Notes under the pieces: generated by a model | Database searches by the model: none | The model's input: only the letters and a program-made list of their open reading frames with translations | Told to the model about the DNA's origin: nothing | Assembly: GCA_023430565.1 (NCBI GenBank) | Contig: JAEZAD010000117.1 | Coordinates: forward strand, 1-23,604 | Source: Verrucomicrobiota bacterium | GTDB lineage: Bacteria; Verrucomicrobiota; Verrucomicrobiia; Opitutales; Opitutaceae | Length of the DNA: 23,604 nt | Direction of reading: 5' to 3' | Position numbers and translations under genes: made by a program | Shown here: piece by piece, positions 6,902-14,568 of the stretch | Layout: the number at the start of each line of letters is the position of its first letter | Position numbering within the stretch: position 1 is the stretch's first letter

Positions 6902-8260
6902 ATGCGATTCATCTCCACACGCGGGCAGACGCAGCCGGTTCGGTTTTCCGAGGCGGTGGCGACGGGACTGGCGCCGGACGGCGGGCTTTATTTGCCGGAG
7001 GAGCTGCCGAATCTTGGACGCGAGATCGCGCGGTTCGAGGGGCTCGCGTATGCGGATCTCTGTTACGAGTTCCTCCGGGTGTTCGCGACGGATATCGAGC
7101 CCGCGAAGCTGCGGGAGATTGTCACGCAATCCTACACGACGTTTTCGCATCCGGAGATCGCGCCGCTGAAGCAGCTCGGGCCGAAGCTGCACGTGCTGGA
7201 GCTGTGGCATGGGCCGACGCTCGCGTTCAAGGATTTCGCGCTGCAGGTGCTGGGGAATCTCTACGAGCGCCAGTGCGCGGTGCGGCAGGAGACGATCAAC
7301 GTGCTTGGCGCGACCTCGGGCGACACGGGCGCGGCGGCGATTCACGGGTTGTTGGGCAAGCCGGGCACGGCGATCTTTATTCTTTATCCGGACGGTCGCG
7401 TGTCGCCGCTGCAGGAGCGGCAGATGGCGTGCACGGGGGCGGACAATGTGTTCGCGCTGGCGATCGACGGGACGTTCGACCACGCGCAGGCGGCGCTAAA
7501 GGAGATCTTCGCCGATCAGGCGTTTCGGACGAAGCACCGGCTCTCGGCGGTGAACTCGATCAATCTCGCGCGGGTGCTGGCGCAGTGCGTCTATTATCTC
7601 CACGCCTGGCTCAAACTGCCGGCGGCGGAGCGGGACAATGTGGAGTTCGTGGTGCCGACGGGAAACTTCGGCAACGTGCTGGCGGGTTGGTTGCTGCAGC
7701 AGATGGGAGTGCCGATTCGGGGGTTCAAGGTGGCGACGAATCAAAACGACATCCTGCACCGGCTGTTCACGACGGGCGAATATCGCGTGGGTGACGTGCA
7801 GCCGAGTCTGGCGCCGTCGATGGACATCCAGGTAGCGTCGAACTTCGAGCGGTTCCTGTATTTCAGCGTGGGGCGAGATGCCGCCCGCGTGCGCGAGGTG
7901 ATGCAGACGTTCAAGACGGCAGGTGTTTACCGGTTCGAGAATTTCGACCGGGCGACGTTCTCGGCATCGCGCAGCACGGATGCGGAGATCCCGGGAATCA
8001 TCCAGCGGGTGTATCGCGATTTCGGCTACGTGGTCGACCCGCACACGGCGTGCGCGTTCCAGGAGCACGACCCGGAGCGGGTGAACGTGGTGTTGTCGAC
8101 GGCGAGTCCGGCGAAATTTCCGGAAACGATCCGGACGGCGATCGGCGTGGAGCCGACGCATCCGAGTCTGGAAGCGCTTAAGCAGCGGCCGGTGGTGAAG
8201 CACCGGGTGAAGGCCGATGCGGGCGCGATTCGGGAATTCATCGAGTCACGGGCCGTCTGA
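6902..8260 (+). CDS. thrC: Threonine synthase
   Basis: The 452-residue PLP enzyme converts O-phosphohomoserine to threonine. The N terminus MRFISTRGQ and the segment GLAPDGGLYLPEELP are typical of the longer ThrC class. The PLP lysine is K110 in the segment GPTLAFKDFALQ. The phosphate-binding loop ATSGDTGAAAI lies near residues 138-148, and a Gly-rich segment PTGNFGNVLAGW follows near 252. The frame is open upstream to 6785, but that extension reads through the inverted repeat and is not protein-like, so the ATG at 6902 is used. It is the last gene of the serA-plsY-hom-lysC-thrC run. Homoserine kinase (thrB), which makes its substrate, is not in the window. Confidence 0.96.
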   Translation: MRFISTRGQTQPVRFSEAVATGLAPDGGLYLPEELPNLGREIARFEGLAYADLCYEFLRVFATDIEPAKLREIVTQSYTTFSHPEIAPLKQLGPKLHVLELWHGPTLAFKDFALQVLGNLYERQCAVRQETINVLGATSGDTGAAAIHGLLGKPGTAIFILYPDGRVSPLQERQMACTGADNVFALAIDGTFDHAQAALKEIFADQAFRTKHRLSAVNSINLARVLAQCVYYLHAWLKLPAAERDNVEFVVPTGNFGNVLAGWLLQQMGVPIRGFKVATNQNDILHRLFTTGEYRVGDVQPSLAPSMDIQVASNFERFLYFSVGRDAARVREVMQTFKTAGVYRFENFDRATFSASRSTDAEIPGIIQRVYRDFGYVVDPHTACAFQEHDPERVNVVLSTASPAKFPETIRTAIGVEPTHPSLEALKQRPVVKHRVKADAGAIREFIESRAV

Positions 8261-8275
8261 TGAGGCAACGGGGCG

Positions 8276-8287
8276 CGAAGCGCTTCG
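8276..8287. other. 12-base perfect palindrome between convergent genes
   Basis: CGAAGCGCTTCG lies in the 35-base gap between the convergent stops of thrC and the DUF2961 gene. It is too small, and lacks a T-tract, to call as a terminator with confidence. It may contribute to 3'-end formation for either gene. Confidence 0.3.
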
Positions 8288-8295
8288 TCCGCGAC

Positions 8296-10296
8296 TCAGG
8301 GGAGTCGTTCGAGTTCGACCGTCACGAGATCGAAGGCGAACGGCAGCTGCTCCCTGGTGTGCGGCGTGACCCTGAAGTAGAGGCGGTTGGAGCCTTCGAT
8401 CAGATCGAGTTCGCCGATTGGAAGCAGGGGCGAGCGGGCGCGTGCGGCAGCGTGGCCCGAATGACGGGGACCGGCGGGCGCGGAGCGGCCGAAAAGTTCG
8501 ACCGCGCCCTGTTCGGGGCCCTGCATCATTTCGATCGACACGCGATACCGGCCGGATTGCGGAACGTCGCAGAAGAGCGCGAGGTGGTGTTGAGAACCGA
8601 AGAGCTCCTCGCCCGTCGCCCGGAGGGAGAGCGACTGATGATCGCGGTCGTTCAACTTTTCACGTTTCTTGGTCACGGTGGCGTTCTGGAGGGAGAAGGT
8701 GAAACTGGGCGTGGCCCAGCCGGGGCTGAAGACGAGTCGTGACGGATCGTCGATCAGGCGCTCGGAGATGGGCGGAAGGGTGAGCTGCGGGATGGGCGGT
8801 TTCTCGAGGTAAAAGTAGGTGACGCCCGTGTGGTCGGTGGATTCTTCGTTGCCCGTCGGCCAGTGTTCGATGTCGAGCGCGATGCTTGTTTGGAATACAT
8901 ATGCGTCGCCGAGAAAAAGGCGGTAGCCTCCGGTGCGCGCGAGGGGACGAATGTAGTCGAGGCATCCGGTGAGCGGATACGACGCGCGGGTTTCCCACCG
9001 GCCGGGCACGTCATACCAGCCGCCGCTGAAAAAATCCTCGGAGCCGGTGCCATGGATCGCGAGTTCTCCGTCGATGATGGCGCGGTCGTCGCCTTCGAAG
9101 AACCACGTATCGCCGGGCTTGTTGCCTTCGGCCTGGAGCGCCACGCCGACGACGTGGCCGCGGCCCTCGAGATCGACGAAGGTGAATGGCTTTCCTTTGG
9201 TCGTCGGATTTTCACGGCGCCACGCGGCATGAAACCGCGCCTCGCCGGGCTCGCGGGGGAGGTCGGCGTGCGCGACCTCGGTGCGGATCTCGATCGGAGG
9301 TCAGGCGGTGCGTTCGGAGACGAGTTCGATGCGCGCGGAGCGATCGAAGGGCATCGGGAAGTAGGCGTAAGCGGTGTCGCTGGCGGTGCCGACGAGCAGA
9401 GATCGGGCGGCCGGTTCGCCCCAGGAAAAGCCGAAGAAATCGCCGGCGGGACAGAGGACGGCCGGCGATTCGGCGTCGTCCCAGGTAATTTTCAGCACGA
9501 TGCCTCGGTCGCGACCGGCGAAGGCGGAGGCGGGGCTGAATCGAAGCCCGGCGATGCGGCCTCCGCGTCGGGATTCGAACACGGTGGCGGACTGACCGGG
9601 CGCGAGATTGACCTGTTTTTCGGCGACATGGAGCGGCGTGCCGGGCGGCACGACGGCGTCGCTGATGTCCTGGCCATAACGGGCAAGGAGGGCGCGGGCT
9701 TTTTCGAACACGGACCCGCTGAACAAGGGATCGTTGGGCTGAAACGAGGCGAGCGAGGTCGCGTCGGGAAAGCGCGCGTAGTTGATTTGGTAGAACTGGA
9801 CCCGTTGGGCGCGCGCGACGATTTTCAGCGATTTCGCGTAGGGGATGGGCAGGTAGCTGGTGTGGCCGCCGGAGCCGATTTGCGCGAGCGGGGGGAGGAA
9901 GGGCGCGGTGCTGCCGTCGAAGAATTTTCGAAACGGAAGGCGGAGGCGCGGCTCGGATTCGCCGTCGAAGTAGAACTCGATGGGATCGTCGGTGGGCGTC
10001 GGGGTGTAGAAACGATAGACGATTCCGGGACCTTGCAGATCGGCGAGCACGAGGGCATCGCCCTCCTTGCGGATGAAGGAGTGTGTGCCGGAAAAACCGT
10101 CGTCATTGCCTCCGGTGCGATCGTAGCTGGAAACCATTCCAACTTTTTGCGCGGTGCGGAGCAGCGGCAGGCGATCGAGCCGCGTGAGCTCGGCGAGACC
10201 GAGTTCGCTCGGGGCGGAAGGCGCGGCATAGCCGTTGAGGGAAAACGTCAGCGCGGCGAAACAGGCGGAAGCGAGCAGGGGAGCGAGGCGGGTCAT
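8296..10296 (-). pseudogene. DUF2961 / GH172-family secreted protein interrupted by an in-frame TGA
   Basis: The reading frame runs from the ATG at 10294-10296 to the stop at 8296-8298, about 666 codons, broken only by TGA at 9301-9303 (codon 332). There is no frameshift: the same frame continues with PPIEIRTEVAHADLP and then unbroken family sequence. Residues 1-24 are a signal peptide ending near GYA-APS. The first half carries the GGNDDGFSG and ADLQGPGIVYRF segments of DUF2961. The second half has FFEGDD (E401) and HGTGSEDFF (E420), where the catalytic glutamates of GH172 enzymes are expected. GH172 members act on fructofuranosides or arabinofuranosides; the substrate here is unknown. The 331-residue product that stops at TGA would lack both glutamates, so the gene is probably inactive unless the stop is misread or is a sequencing error. 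The gene is convergent with thrC. Confidence 0.85.
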
Positions 10297-10431
10297 GACG
10301 AGCGGTGAGCGTGGGCTCGGACGGATGGGGGGTGGGTGCAAGAAAGCGGCGGCGAGCTCCGTTCACAACTCACGGGGCGGAAAAACAGATTCGACAGGAG
10401 CCGAAACGTCACCACAGTCCGCGGCACTGAC

Positions 10432-10509
10432 ATGCTGAACGCGCCCGCCACGATCATCGCCCACGCGATTATTATCCGCCTCCTTCCGGGGCGTGCACGC
10501 GTGGCTTGA
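10432..10509 (+). CDS. Putative branched-chain amino acid leader peptide for cimA attenuation
   Basis: This 25-codon open frame starts at ATG 10432 and ends at TGA 10507. It begins MLNAPATIIAHA, then has Ile-Ile-Ile-Arg-Leu-Leu (10468-10485), and ends in PGRARVA. Five of its 25 codons are Ile, in runs of two and three, with two adjacent Leu codons after them and a Val near the end. This is the hallmark of ilv/leu leader peptides such as IlvL of enterobacteria. The stop codon lies 29 bases before a strong terminator, and cimA, an isoleucine-pathway gene, follows at once. No Shine-Dalgarno sequence precedes the ATG, as for most genes here. The function is inferred; the codon runs and positions are directly visible. 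Confidence 0.75.
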   Translation: MLNAPATIIAHAIIIRLLPGRARVA

Positions 10510-10547
10510 GCTGATCGAAAGCAGCCGTTCCACTGATGCCCCGGGAA
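10484..10547 (+). promoter_or_regulatory. Candidate antiterminator pairing in the cimA leader
   Basis: TTCCGGGG at 10484-10491, within the Leu-Pro-Gly codons of the leader, can pair with the 5' arm of the terminator at 10539-10547 (CCCCGGGAA) through eight pairs and one bulged base. A ribosome stalled at the first Ile codons near 10468 would leave this segment free, while a ribosome reaching the stop codon would cover it. A competing hairpin, CCACGCG (10461-10467) with CGCGTGG (10498-10504), encloses the Ile and Leu codons. The layout fits classical attenuation, but pairings were judged by eye. Confidence 0.45.
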
Positions 10548-10571
10548 GCACTCCCGGGGTTTTTCGTTTTT
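10539..10571 (+). terminator. Intrinsic terminator (attenuator) directly before cimA
   Basis: CCCCGGGA (10539-10546) and TCCCGGGG (10552-10559) form a perfect 8-bp stem around the loop AGCAC. It is followed by a T-rich tract, TTTTTCGTTTTT, at 10560-10571. The tract ends five bases before the cimA ATG, so termination here would prevent expression of cimA. No other gene end lies upstream on this strand within 2 kb, which argues that it regulates cimA and does not end another transcript. Confidence 0.88.
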
Positions 10572-10576
10572 ATCCC

Positions 10577-12142
10577 ATGAGCACCACCAACGTTAAGATC
10601 TACGACACGACCCTCCGCGACGGCACGCAGGGGGAGGGCATCAGCTTTTCCGTGGCGGACAAGCTGCTGATCGCGCAGAAGCTCGATCAATTCGGCGTGG
10701 ATTACATCGAGGGTGGATTTCCGGGATCGAATCCGCGCGACATCACGTTTTTCGCGGAAGCGAAGAAGTTGAAATTGACGCATGCGAGGATGGCGGCGTT
10801 TGGGGCCACGCGGCGTGCGAACGTGAAAGCGTCGGAGGATCCGCAATTGCGGACGTTGCTGGAAAGCGAGATGCCGGTGCTGACCATCGTCGGGAAAACG
10901 TGGCTCATGCACGTGCATGAAATCCTGCGCACGACGCCGGAAGAGAACCTCGCGATGATCGAGGACAGCGTGCGTTATCTCGTGTCGCAGGGCCGCGAGG
11001 TGATCTATGACGCGGAGCATTTCTTTGACGGGTATCTCGACAATGCCGACTACGCGCTGCGCACGCTCGAGGCGGCGGCGAAAGGCGGGGCGAGCAACCT
11101 GACCTTGTGCGAGACGAATGGGGGCAAGCTGGTGCCGGAGGTTTCGAGGATCGTCGCGGCGGCGGTGGCGCGCTTCGGCGGCGAGAAGGTCGGCGTGCAT
11201 TGTCACAACGACAGCGGGCTGGGCGTGGCCGTCACGCTGGCCGGCGTCGATGCGGGCGCGATGCTCGTGCAGGGCACGATCAACGGCTACGGCGAACGCG
11301 TGGGGAATGCGAATCTCGTGACGGTGCTGCCGAACCTCGTGTTGAAAATGGGCAAGACGGCGCATTGCGCGCCGAATCTCGCCCAGGTGCGGGACCTGTC
11401 GTTGTTTTTCGACGAGCTGGCGAATCTCCGGCCGGATCCGAAGGCGCCGTTCGTGGGGCAGTCGGCGTTCGCGCACAAAGGCGGTTTGCACGCCAATGCG
11501 GCGCAGAAAGTGGCGCGGAGTTACGAGCACATCGACCCGGCGCTGGTCGGAAATCGCACGCGCGTTCTCGTATCCGACATGGCAGGACGGAGCAGCCTGG
11601 CGTTGAAGGCGCGCGAGATGGGCCTGGAGTTGGACGAGAAGAAGCCGGAGATGAAGGGCCTGATCGACGAGCTGAAGGAGCGGGAATTTCGCGGCTACGA
11701 ATACGAGGCGGCGGATGCGTCGTTCAAGCTGCTCGTCGCGAAATGGCTGGGCCAGCGGAAGGCGTTTTTCGAGGTGGAGAACTACCGCGTGATCATCGAG
11801 CGGCACGGCGAGGAGCTGTGGGCGGAGGCGACGGTGAAGTTGAAGATCAACGGCCAGACCGTGCACACGGTGGCGGAGGAGAGCGGGCCGATCGGCGCGC
11901 TGGACAAGGCGTTGCGGCTGGCGCTGGCGAACGCTTTTCCGCAGCTCGGCGAGATGATCCTGCGCGATTACAAGGTGCGCATCCTCGAGAGCAACCAGGG
12001 CGCGGGTTCGCGCACGCGGGTGCTGATCGAGAGCGGCGACGGCGAGCGGATCTGGGGCACGGTCGGCGTTAGCGACAACATCATCGACGCGAGCTGGGAA
12101 GCGCTGCGCGAATCGGTGGAGTATAAACTCATGCAAGGCTGA
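10577..12142 (+). CDS. cimA: (R)-citramalate synthase
   Basis: The 521-residue enzyme condenses pyruvate with acetyl-CoA to citramalate, the first step of the threonine-independent route to isoleucine. The TIM-barrel domain opens with YDTTLRDGTQGEGISFS (R14, D15), carries the metal ligands H208 and H210 in GVHCHND, and has HKGGLHANA with H300. A LeuA-type dimerisation/regulatory domain fills about 370-521 and usually binds isoleucine. The TLRDGTQGEG and DYIEGGFPGSNP segments match the CimA group more than LeuA proper. Homocitrate or isopropylmalate synthase is a less likely alternative. The frame opens upstream through the terminator, so the ATG at 10577 is chosen. Attenuation by the Ile-rich leader is the likely control. 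Confidence 0.93.
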   Translation: MSTTNVKIYDTTLRDGTQGEGISFSVADKLLIAQKLDQFGVDYIEGGFPGSNPRDITFFAEAKKLKLTHARMAAFGATRRANVKASEDPQLRTLLESEMPVLTIVGKTWLMHVHEILRTTPEENLAMIEDSVRYLVSQGREVIYDAEHFFDGYLDNADYALRTLEAAAKGGASNLTLCETNGGKLVPEVSRIVAAAVARFGGEKVGVHCHNDSGLGVAVTLAGVDAGAMLVQGTINGYGERVGNANLVTVLPNLVLKMGKTAHCAPNLAQVRDLSLFFDELANLRPDPKAPFVGQSAFAHKGGLHANAAQKVARSYEHIDPALVGNRTRVLVSDMAGRSSLALKAREMGLELDEKKPEMKGLIDELKEREFRGYEYEAADASFKLLVAKWLGQRKAFFEVENYRVIIERHGEELWAEATVKLKINGQTVHTVAEESGPIGALDKALRLALANAFPQLGEMILRDYKVRILESNQGAGSRTRVLIESGDGERIWGTVGVSDNIIDASWEALRESVEYKLMQG

Positions 12143-12152
12143 GGCGCGGCGG

Positions 12153-12183
12153 CCTCGCCCCGCTTCACAGCATCGGGGCGAGG
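12153..12183. terminator. Candidate bidirectional hairpin between convergent cimA and cls
   Basis: CCTCGCCCCG (12153-12162) and CGGGGCGAGG (12174-12183) form a perfect 10-bp stem with an 11-base loop. It starts ten bases after the cimA stop and overlaps the last codons of cls. No T-tract flanks it on either strand, so termination is plausible by position only. Confidence 0.5.
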
Positions 12184-13616
12184 AGGCGGCTGACGTCTTC
12201 GAGAATCGTGCCGACGATGCGGCGGCGGCCGGGGCGTTCGTTTTTGGGCGCGCGGCAGGAGGCGATCAGGCTTTCGGCCCAGCGCTTGATCGCGCGAACG
12301 TCGGGCGCGGAGTGAACGAGCACGCCGGCTTCGAAGTTCACGAACAGGCTGCGCGGGTCGAAGTTGGCCGAGCCGAAGAGCGCGACGCGTTCGTCGACGA
12401 TCATGGCTTTGCTGTGCATCATGCCGGGGTGGTAGAGCCAGACATGAGCGCCGGCGCGACGGAGCTCGCGCACGTAGTGGCGGCGGGCGAGATCGGTGAT
12501 CGGGTGATTGGAGCGCGCGGGCAGAATGAGGGTCACCGAGCAGCCGGCGTGGATTTTCACTTTGAGCGAGCGGAGCAGAACCTCGTCGGGAAGGAAATAG
12601 GGCGTGACGATCCAGAGGCTGCGCTCGGCCTCCTGGATCATCGCAAGAATGCCCTCGTAGAGCGGATCGCCAGGGACGTCGGGCCCGCTGGCGACGACCT
12701 GAAGATCGCTGTCGCCGCGGGGAACGACGACGCTTTCGACGGGAATTTCCGCGTGCAGCGGGTCGACTGGCTGCCGGCTGGCGAAGCACCAATCGGCGAT
12801 GAAGATCTCGTTGAGGAGGACGGCGGCGGGGCCCTTGATGAGCGCGCCGAAATCGTTGAAGCGTTTTCGAAAAGGCGCGGGCCCCATGTATTCGCGCGCG
12901 AGGTTGTGACCGCCGATGAGCGCGGAGTTGTGGTCGAAGACGGCGATTTTGCGGTGATTGCGAAGATTGGCGGAGCCGCGTGAGGTGAACGGAATCACGG
13001 GCATGAACCAAACGACTTCGCCGCCGGCGCGCTTGATCGGGTGGACGAATTGCCGGCTGAGAAACATGCAGCCGATCGAGTCGAGCAGGAGGCGGACTTT
13101 TACGCCGGCGCGGGCTTTTTCGGCGAGGAGCCGGACGATGCGGCGACCGGTGTCGTCGCGACCAAGGATGAAGGTGGTGATGTGGATCGAGCGCGTGGCG
13201 GAGCGAATGCCGGCTTCGAGCGCGCGATAGGCGTCCTGGCCGGTGGTCAGGAGTTCAAGGCTGTTGCCGGCGACAGGGGCGGCTGCGCCGCTGGCCATGA
13301 CGGTGTGGGCAACGGGACGAGTGGCGAAGACGGACGGGCTCGCGAGGTGGGCGGGAAGAGCGGGGAGGAGGCGCGATTTGCGTTCCTGGATGCGGCGAAG
13401 TTTGCGTCCGCCGACGAGGAGGTAGAGCGGCACGCCTACGTAAGGCAGAAGGACGATGATGAGGAGCCAGGCGAAGGTATTGGCGGGTGCGCGTTTCTCG
13501 CTCATCAACCGGGCGACGAGGAAGAAGGCCAGGAGAAAGCCGGCGATGCTGAAGACGACGGGAAGCAGGCCGCGATCGAGGAACTGCTCCAGCAGGTCGC
13601 GGGGTAGTTCGAGCAT
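12165..13616 (-). CDS. cls: Cardiolipin synthase (phospholipase D family)
   Basis: The 483-residue membrane enzyme joins two phosphatidylglycerol molecules into cardiolipin. Two transmembrane segments (about 18-38 and 46-68) precede two phospholipase D domains. Both HKD motifs are intact: H221-R-K223 with D228 in NHRKIAVFDHNSALIGG, and H401-S-K403 with D408 in MHSKAMIVDERVALFGSANFD. Order, spacing and length match bacterial ClsA-type synthases. It starts at the ATG at 13614-13616, is convergent with cimA, and lies back-to-back with tRNA-Tyr. No Shine-Dalgarno sequence is visible. Confidence 0.95.
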   Translation of the reverse strand: MLELPRDLLEQFLDRGLLPVVFSIAGFLLAFFLVARLMSEKRAPANTFAWLLIIVLLPYVGVPLYLLVGGRKLRRIQERKSRLLPALPAHLASPSVFATRPVAHTVMASGAAAPVAGNSLELLTTGQDAYRALEAGIRSATRSIHITTFILGRDDTGRRIVRLLAEKARAGVKVRLLLDSIGCMFLSRQFVHPIKRAGGEVVWFMPVIPFTSRGSANLRNHRKIAVFDHNSALIGGHNLAREYMGPAPFRKRFNDFGALIKGPAAVLLNEIFIADWCFASRQPVDPLHAEIPVESVVVPRGDSDLQVVASGPDVPGDPLYEGILAMIQEAERSLWIVTPYFLPDEVLLRSLKVKIHAGCSVTLILPARSNHPITDLARRHYVRELRRAGAHVWLYHPGMMHSKAMIVDERVALFGSANFDPRSLFVNFEAGVLVHSAPDVRAIKRWAESLIASCRAPKNERPGRRRIVGTILEDVSRLLAPML

Positions 13617-13648
13617 GCGGACCTGAGGAAATCCGCCTCGGAAAAGCT

Positions 13649-13676
13649 GGCAAGGTTGTGGTAAAAAAACCTTGCC
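13649..13676. repeat. Inverted repeat between cls and tRNA-Tyr
   Basis: GGCAAGGTT (13649-13657) and AACCTTGCC (13668-13676) form a perfect 9-bp stem around a 10-base loop that includes five A residues. It lies in the 99-base divergent gap between cls and tRNA-Tyr. It may be an operator or a remnant terminator; no direction of action can be assigned. Confidence 0.55.
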
Positions 13677-13700
13677 GTCGCGGAGGTGAGCCGAGAATTT
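13672..13700 (+). promoter_or_regulatory. Weak candidate promoter of tRNA-Tyr
   Basis: TTGCCG at 13672-13677 is a fair -35 element, and GAATTT at 13695-13700 is 17 bases further on. The -10 match is poor, but the position is right for a start a few bases before the tRNA at 13716. The -35 overlaps the right arm of the inverted repeat. Confidence 0.25.
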
Positions 13701-13715
13701 GCGCCTTCCCTTCGT

Positions 13716-13802
<87 letters not shown>

Positions 13803-14046
13803 TTTTATCCCCGGCCTGTTTGGGCGGGGTTCGGAACCGCCGCTCGGCTCGCAGTGAGAGCAGGGCGTAACGTCGAGCCTTCGTAAATATCCCGCGAAAG
13901 TCCCTCGAGCGAGGGGCGTGGGGCGCCGGACTTCCCCTCTGTCGGTCGGTTTTGTGGGGCAAGTTGCGCTCCGGCAAACAAGCGGCATCGCCGGGTGGCA
14001 GAAACTTTCCAGTCGCTTGCGGGTCGAAGCGGCTCACTGCTCCGTC
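13803..14046. other. Non-coding gap after tRNA-Tyr
   Basis: These 244 bases hold no convincing gene. Small hairpins are visible, including CCCCG/CGGGG just after the tRNA (13809-13829) and CCCTCG-AG-CGAGGG at 13902-13915, but none has a T-tract. A minus-strand frame that runs through here and over the tRNA is not protein-like. Confidence 0.5.
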
Positions 14047-14547
14047 ATGGATTCGAGTCGCACATCGCAGAATGGCTGGCCGATCGCCGAAGGCTCTTTG
14101 GATGAGAAGACCGCGGAGATCACTCGCCGGGCGTGGCGGGAGCTGGGGTTTTGGTATGATTGCGATGTGGACGGGAAACGCTGGGTGTTCCGCGCTGACC
14201 GGAAAGGCGTCGCGGCGTTTGCGGCGGAGGTGAGGCGTTTTCTGGATTCCGCGGAATGTAACGAAGTGGGCGAGCACGCGCATCTCGGGCCGTTCTCGAA
14301 TCTGCGACTGATCCGGGCGGAGGCGCCGGCGGTGGGCTGGCGAGGGATCGCGGGGCGGCGGGAGAATTTCGAAGAACTCGCGCGCGAGCTCGATCAGCTG
14401 GCCGGAGACTCGGTGGCCGGAAATCATTCGCTGGCCGCGGGCTTGGCAAACGGCGACAGCTACCGCCTGGTTCTGGTGTTGGAGGAGGACGGCTTCGACC
14501 CGGCCACGGCCGACCGGGGTATGCCGTCCGACAGCGGCTCGACGTGA
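14047..14547 (+). CDS. Hypothetical protein, weakly Imm32-like
   Basis: The 166-residue product from ATG 14047 is soluble, with no signal peptide. Its core has RELGFWYDCDVDGKRWVFRA (about 28-47), an alternating FAAEVRRFLD helix, a GEHAHLGPFSNLRLI segment, and a helix rich in Glu and Arg (ENFEELARELDQLA). This order, with an aromatic GF-Y-D hairpin and then an H-x-H-x-GP motif, recalls small Imm32-like proteins of Verrucomicrobiota, but that is a memory-based impression. The frame opens at a GTG at 13918, but those 43 residues look non-coding. The C-terminal ~40 residues are low-complexity. It is convergent with the glycan operon, and no toxin gene is adjacent, so an immunity role is not supported by context. 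Confidence 0.65.
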   Translation: MDSSRTSQNGWPIAEGSLDEKTAEITRRAWRELGFWYDCDVDGKRWVFRADRKGVAAFAAEVRRFLDSAECNEVGEHAHLGPFSNLRLIRAEAPAVGWRGIAGRRENFEELARELDQLAGDSVAGNHSLAAGLANGDSYRLVLVLEEDGFDPATADRGMPSDSGST

Positions 14548-14568
14548 GCCGTCTGCGGCGGCCGGAGC

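Noticed and set aside
4069..6918. Long minus-strand open frame (about 949 codons) opposite hom and lysC
   Set aside because: It is Arg/His/Leu-rich with no domains and lies antisense to two unmistakable enzymes; it is a product of high GC codon bias.
9301..9303. Selenocysteine at the in-frame TGA
   Set aside because: The site lies between conserved blocks in a family not known to use selenocysteine, and no obvious SECIS hairpin follows it directly.
8830..10308. Plus-strand open frame of about 492 codons across the interrupted DUF2961 gene
   Set aside because: It is low-complexity and motif-free; the minus strand reads as a recognisable family on both sides of the TGA.
10493..10576. N-terminal extension of cimA starting at GTG 10493
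   Set aside because: It would translate through the terminator hairpin and T-tract, and CimA homology starts right after the ATG at 10577.
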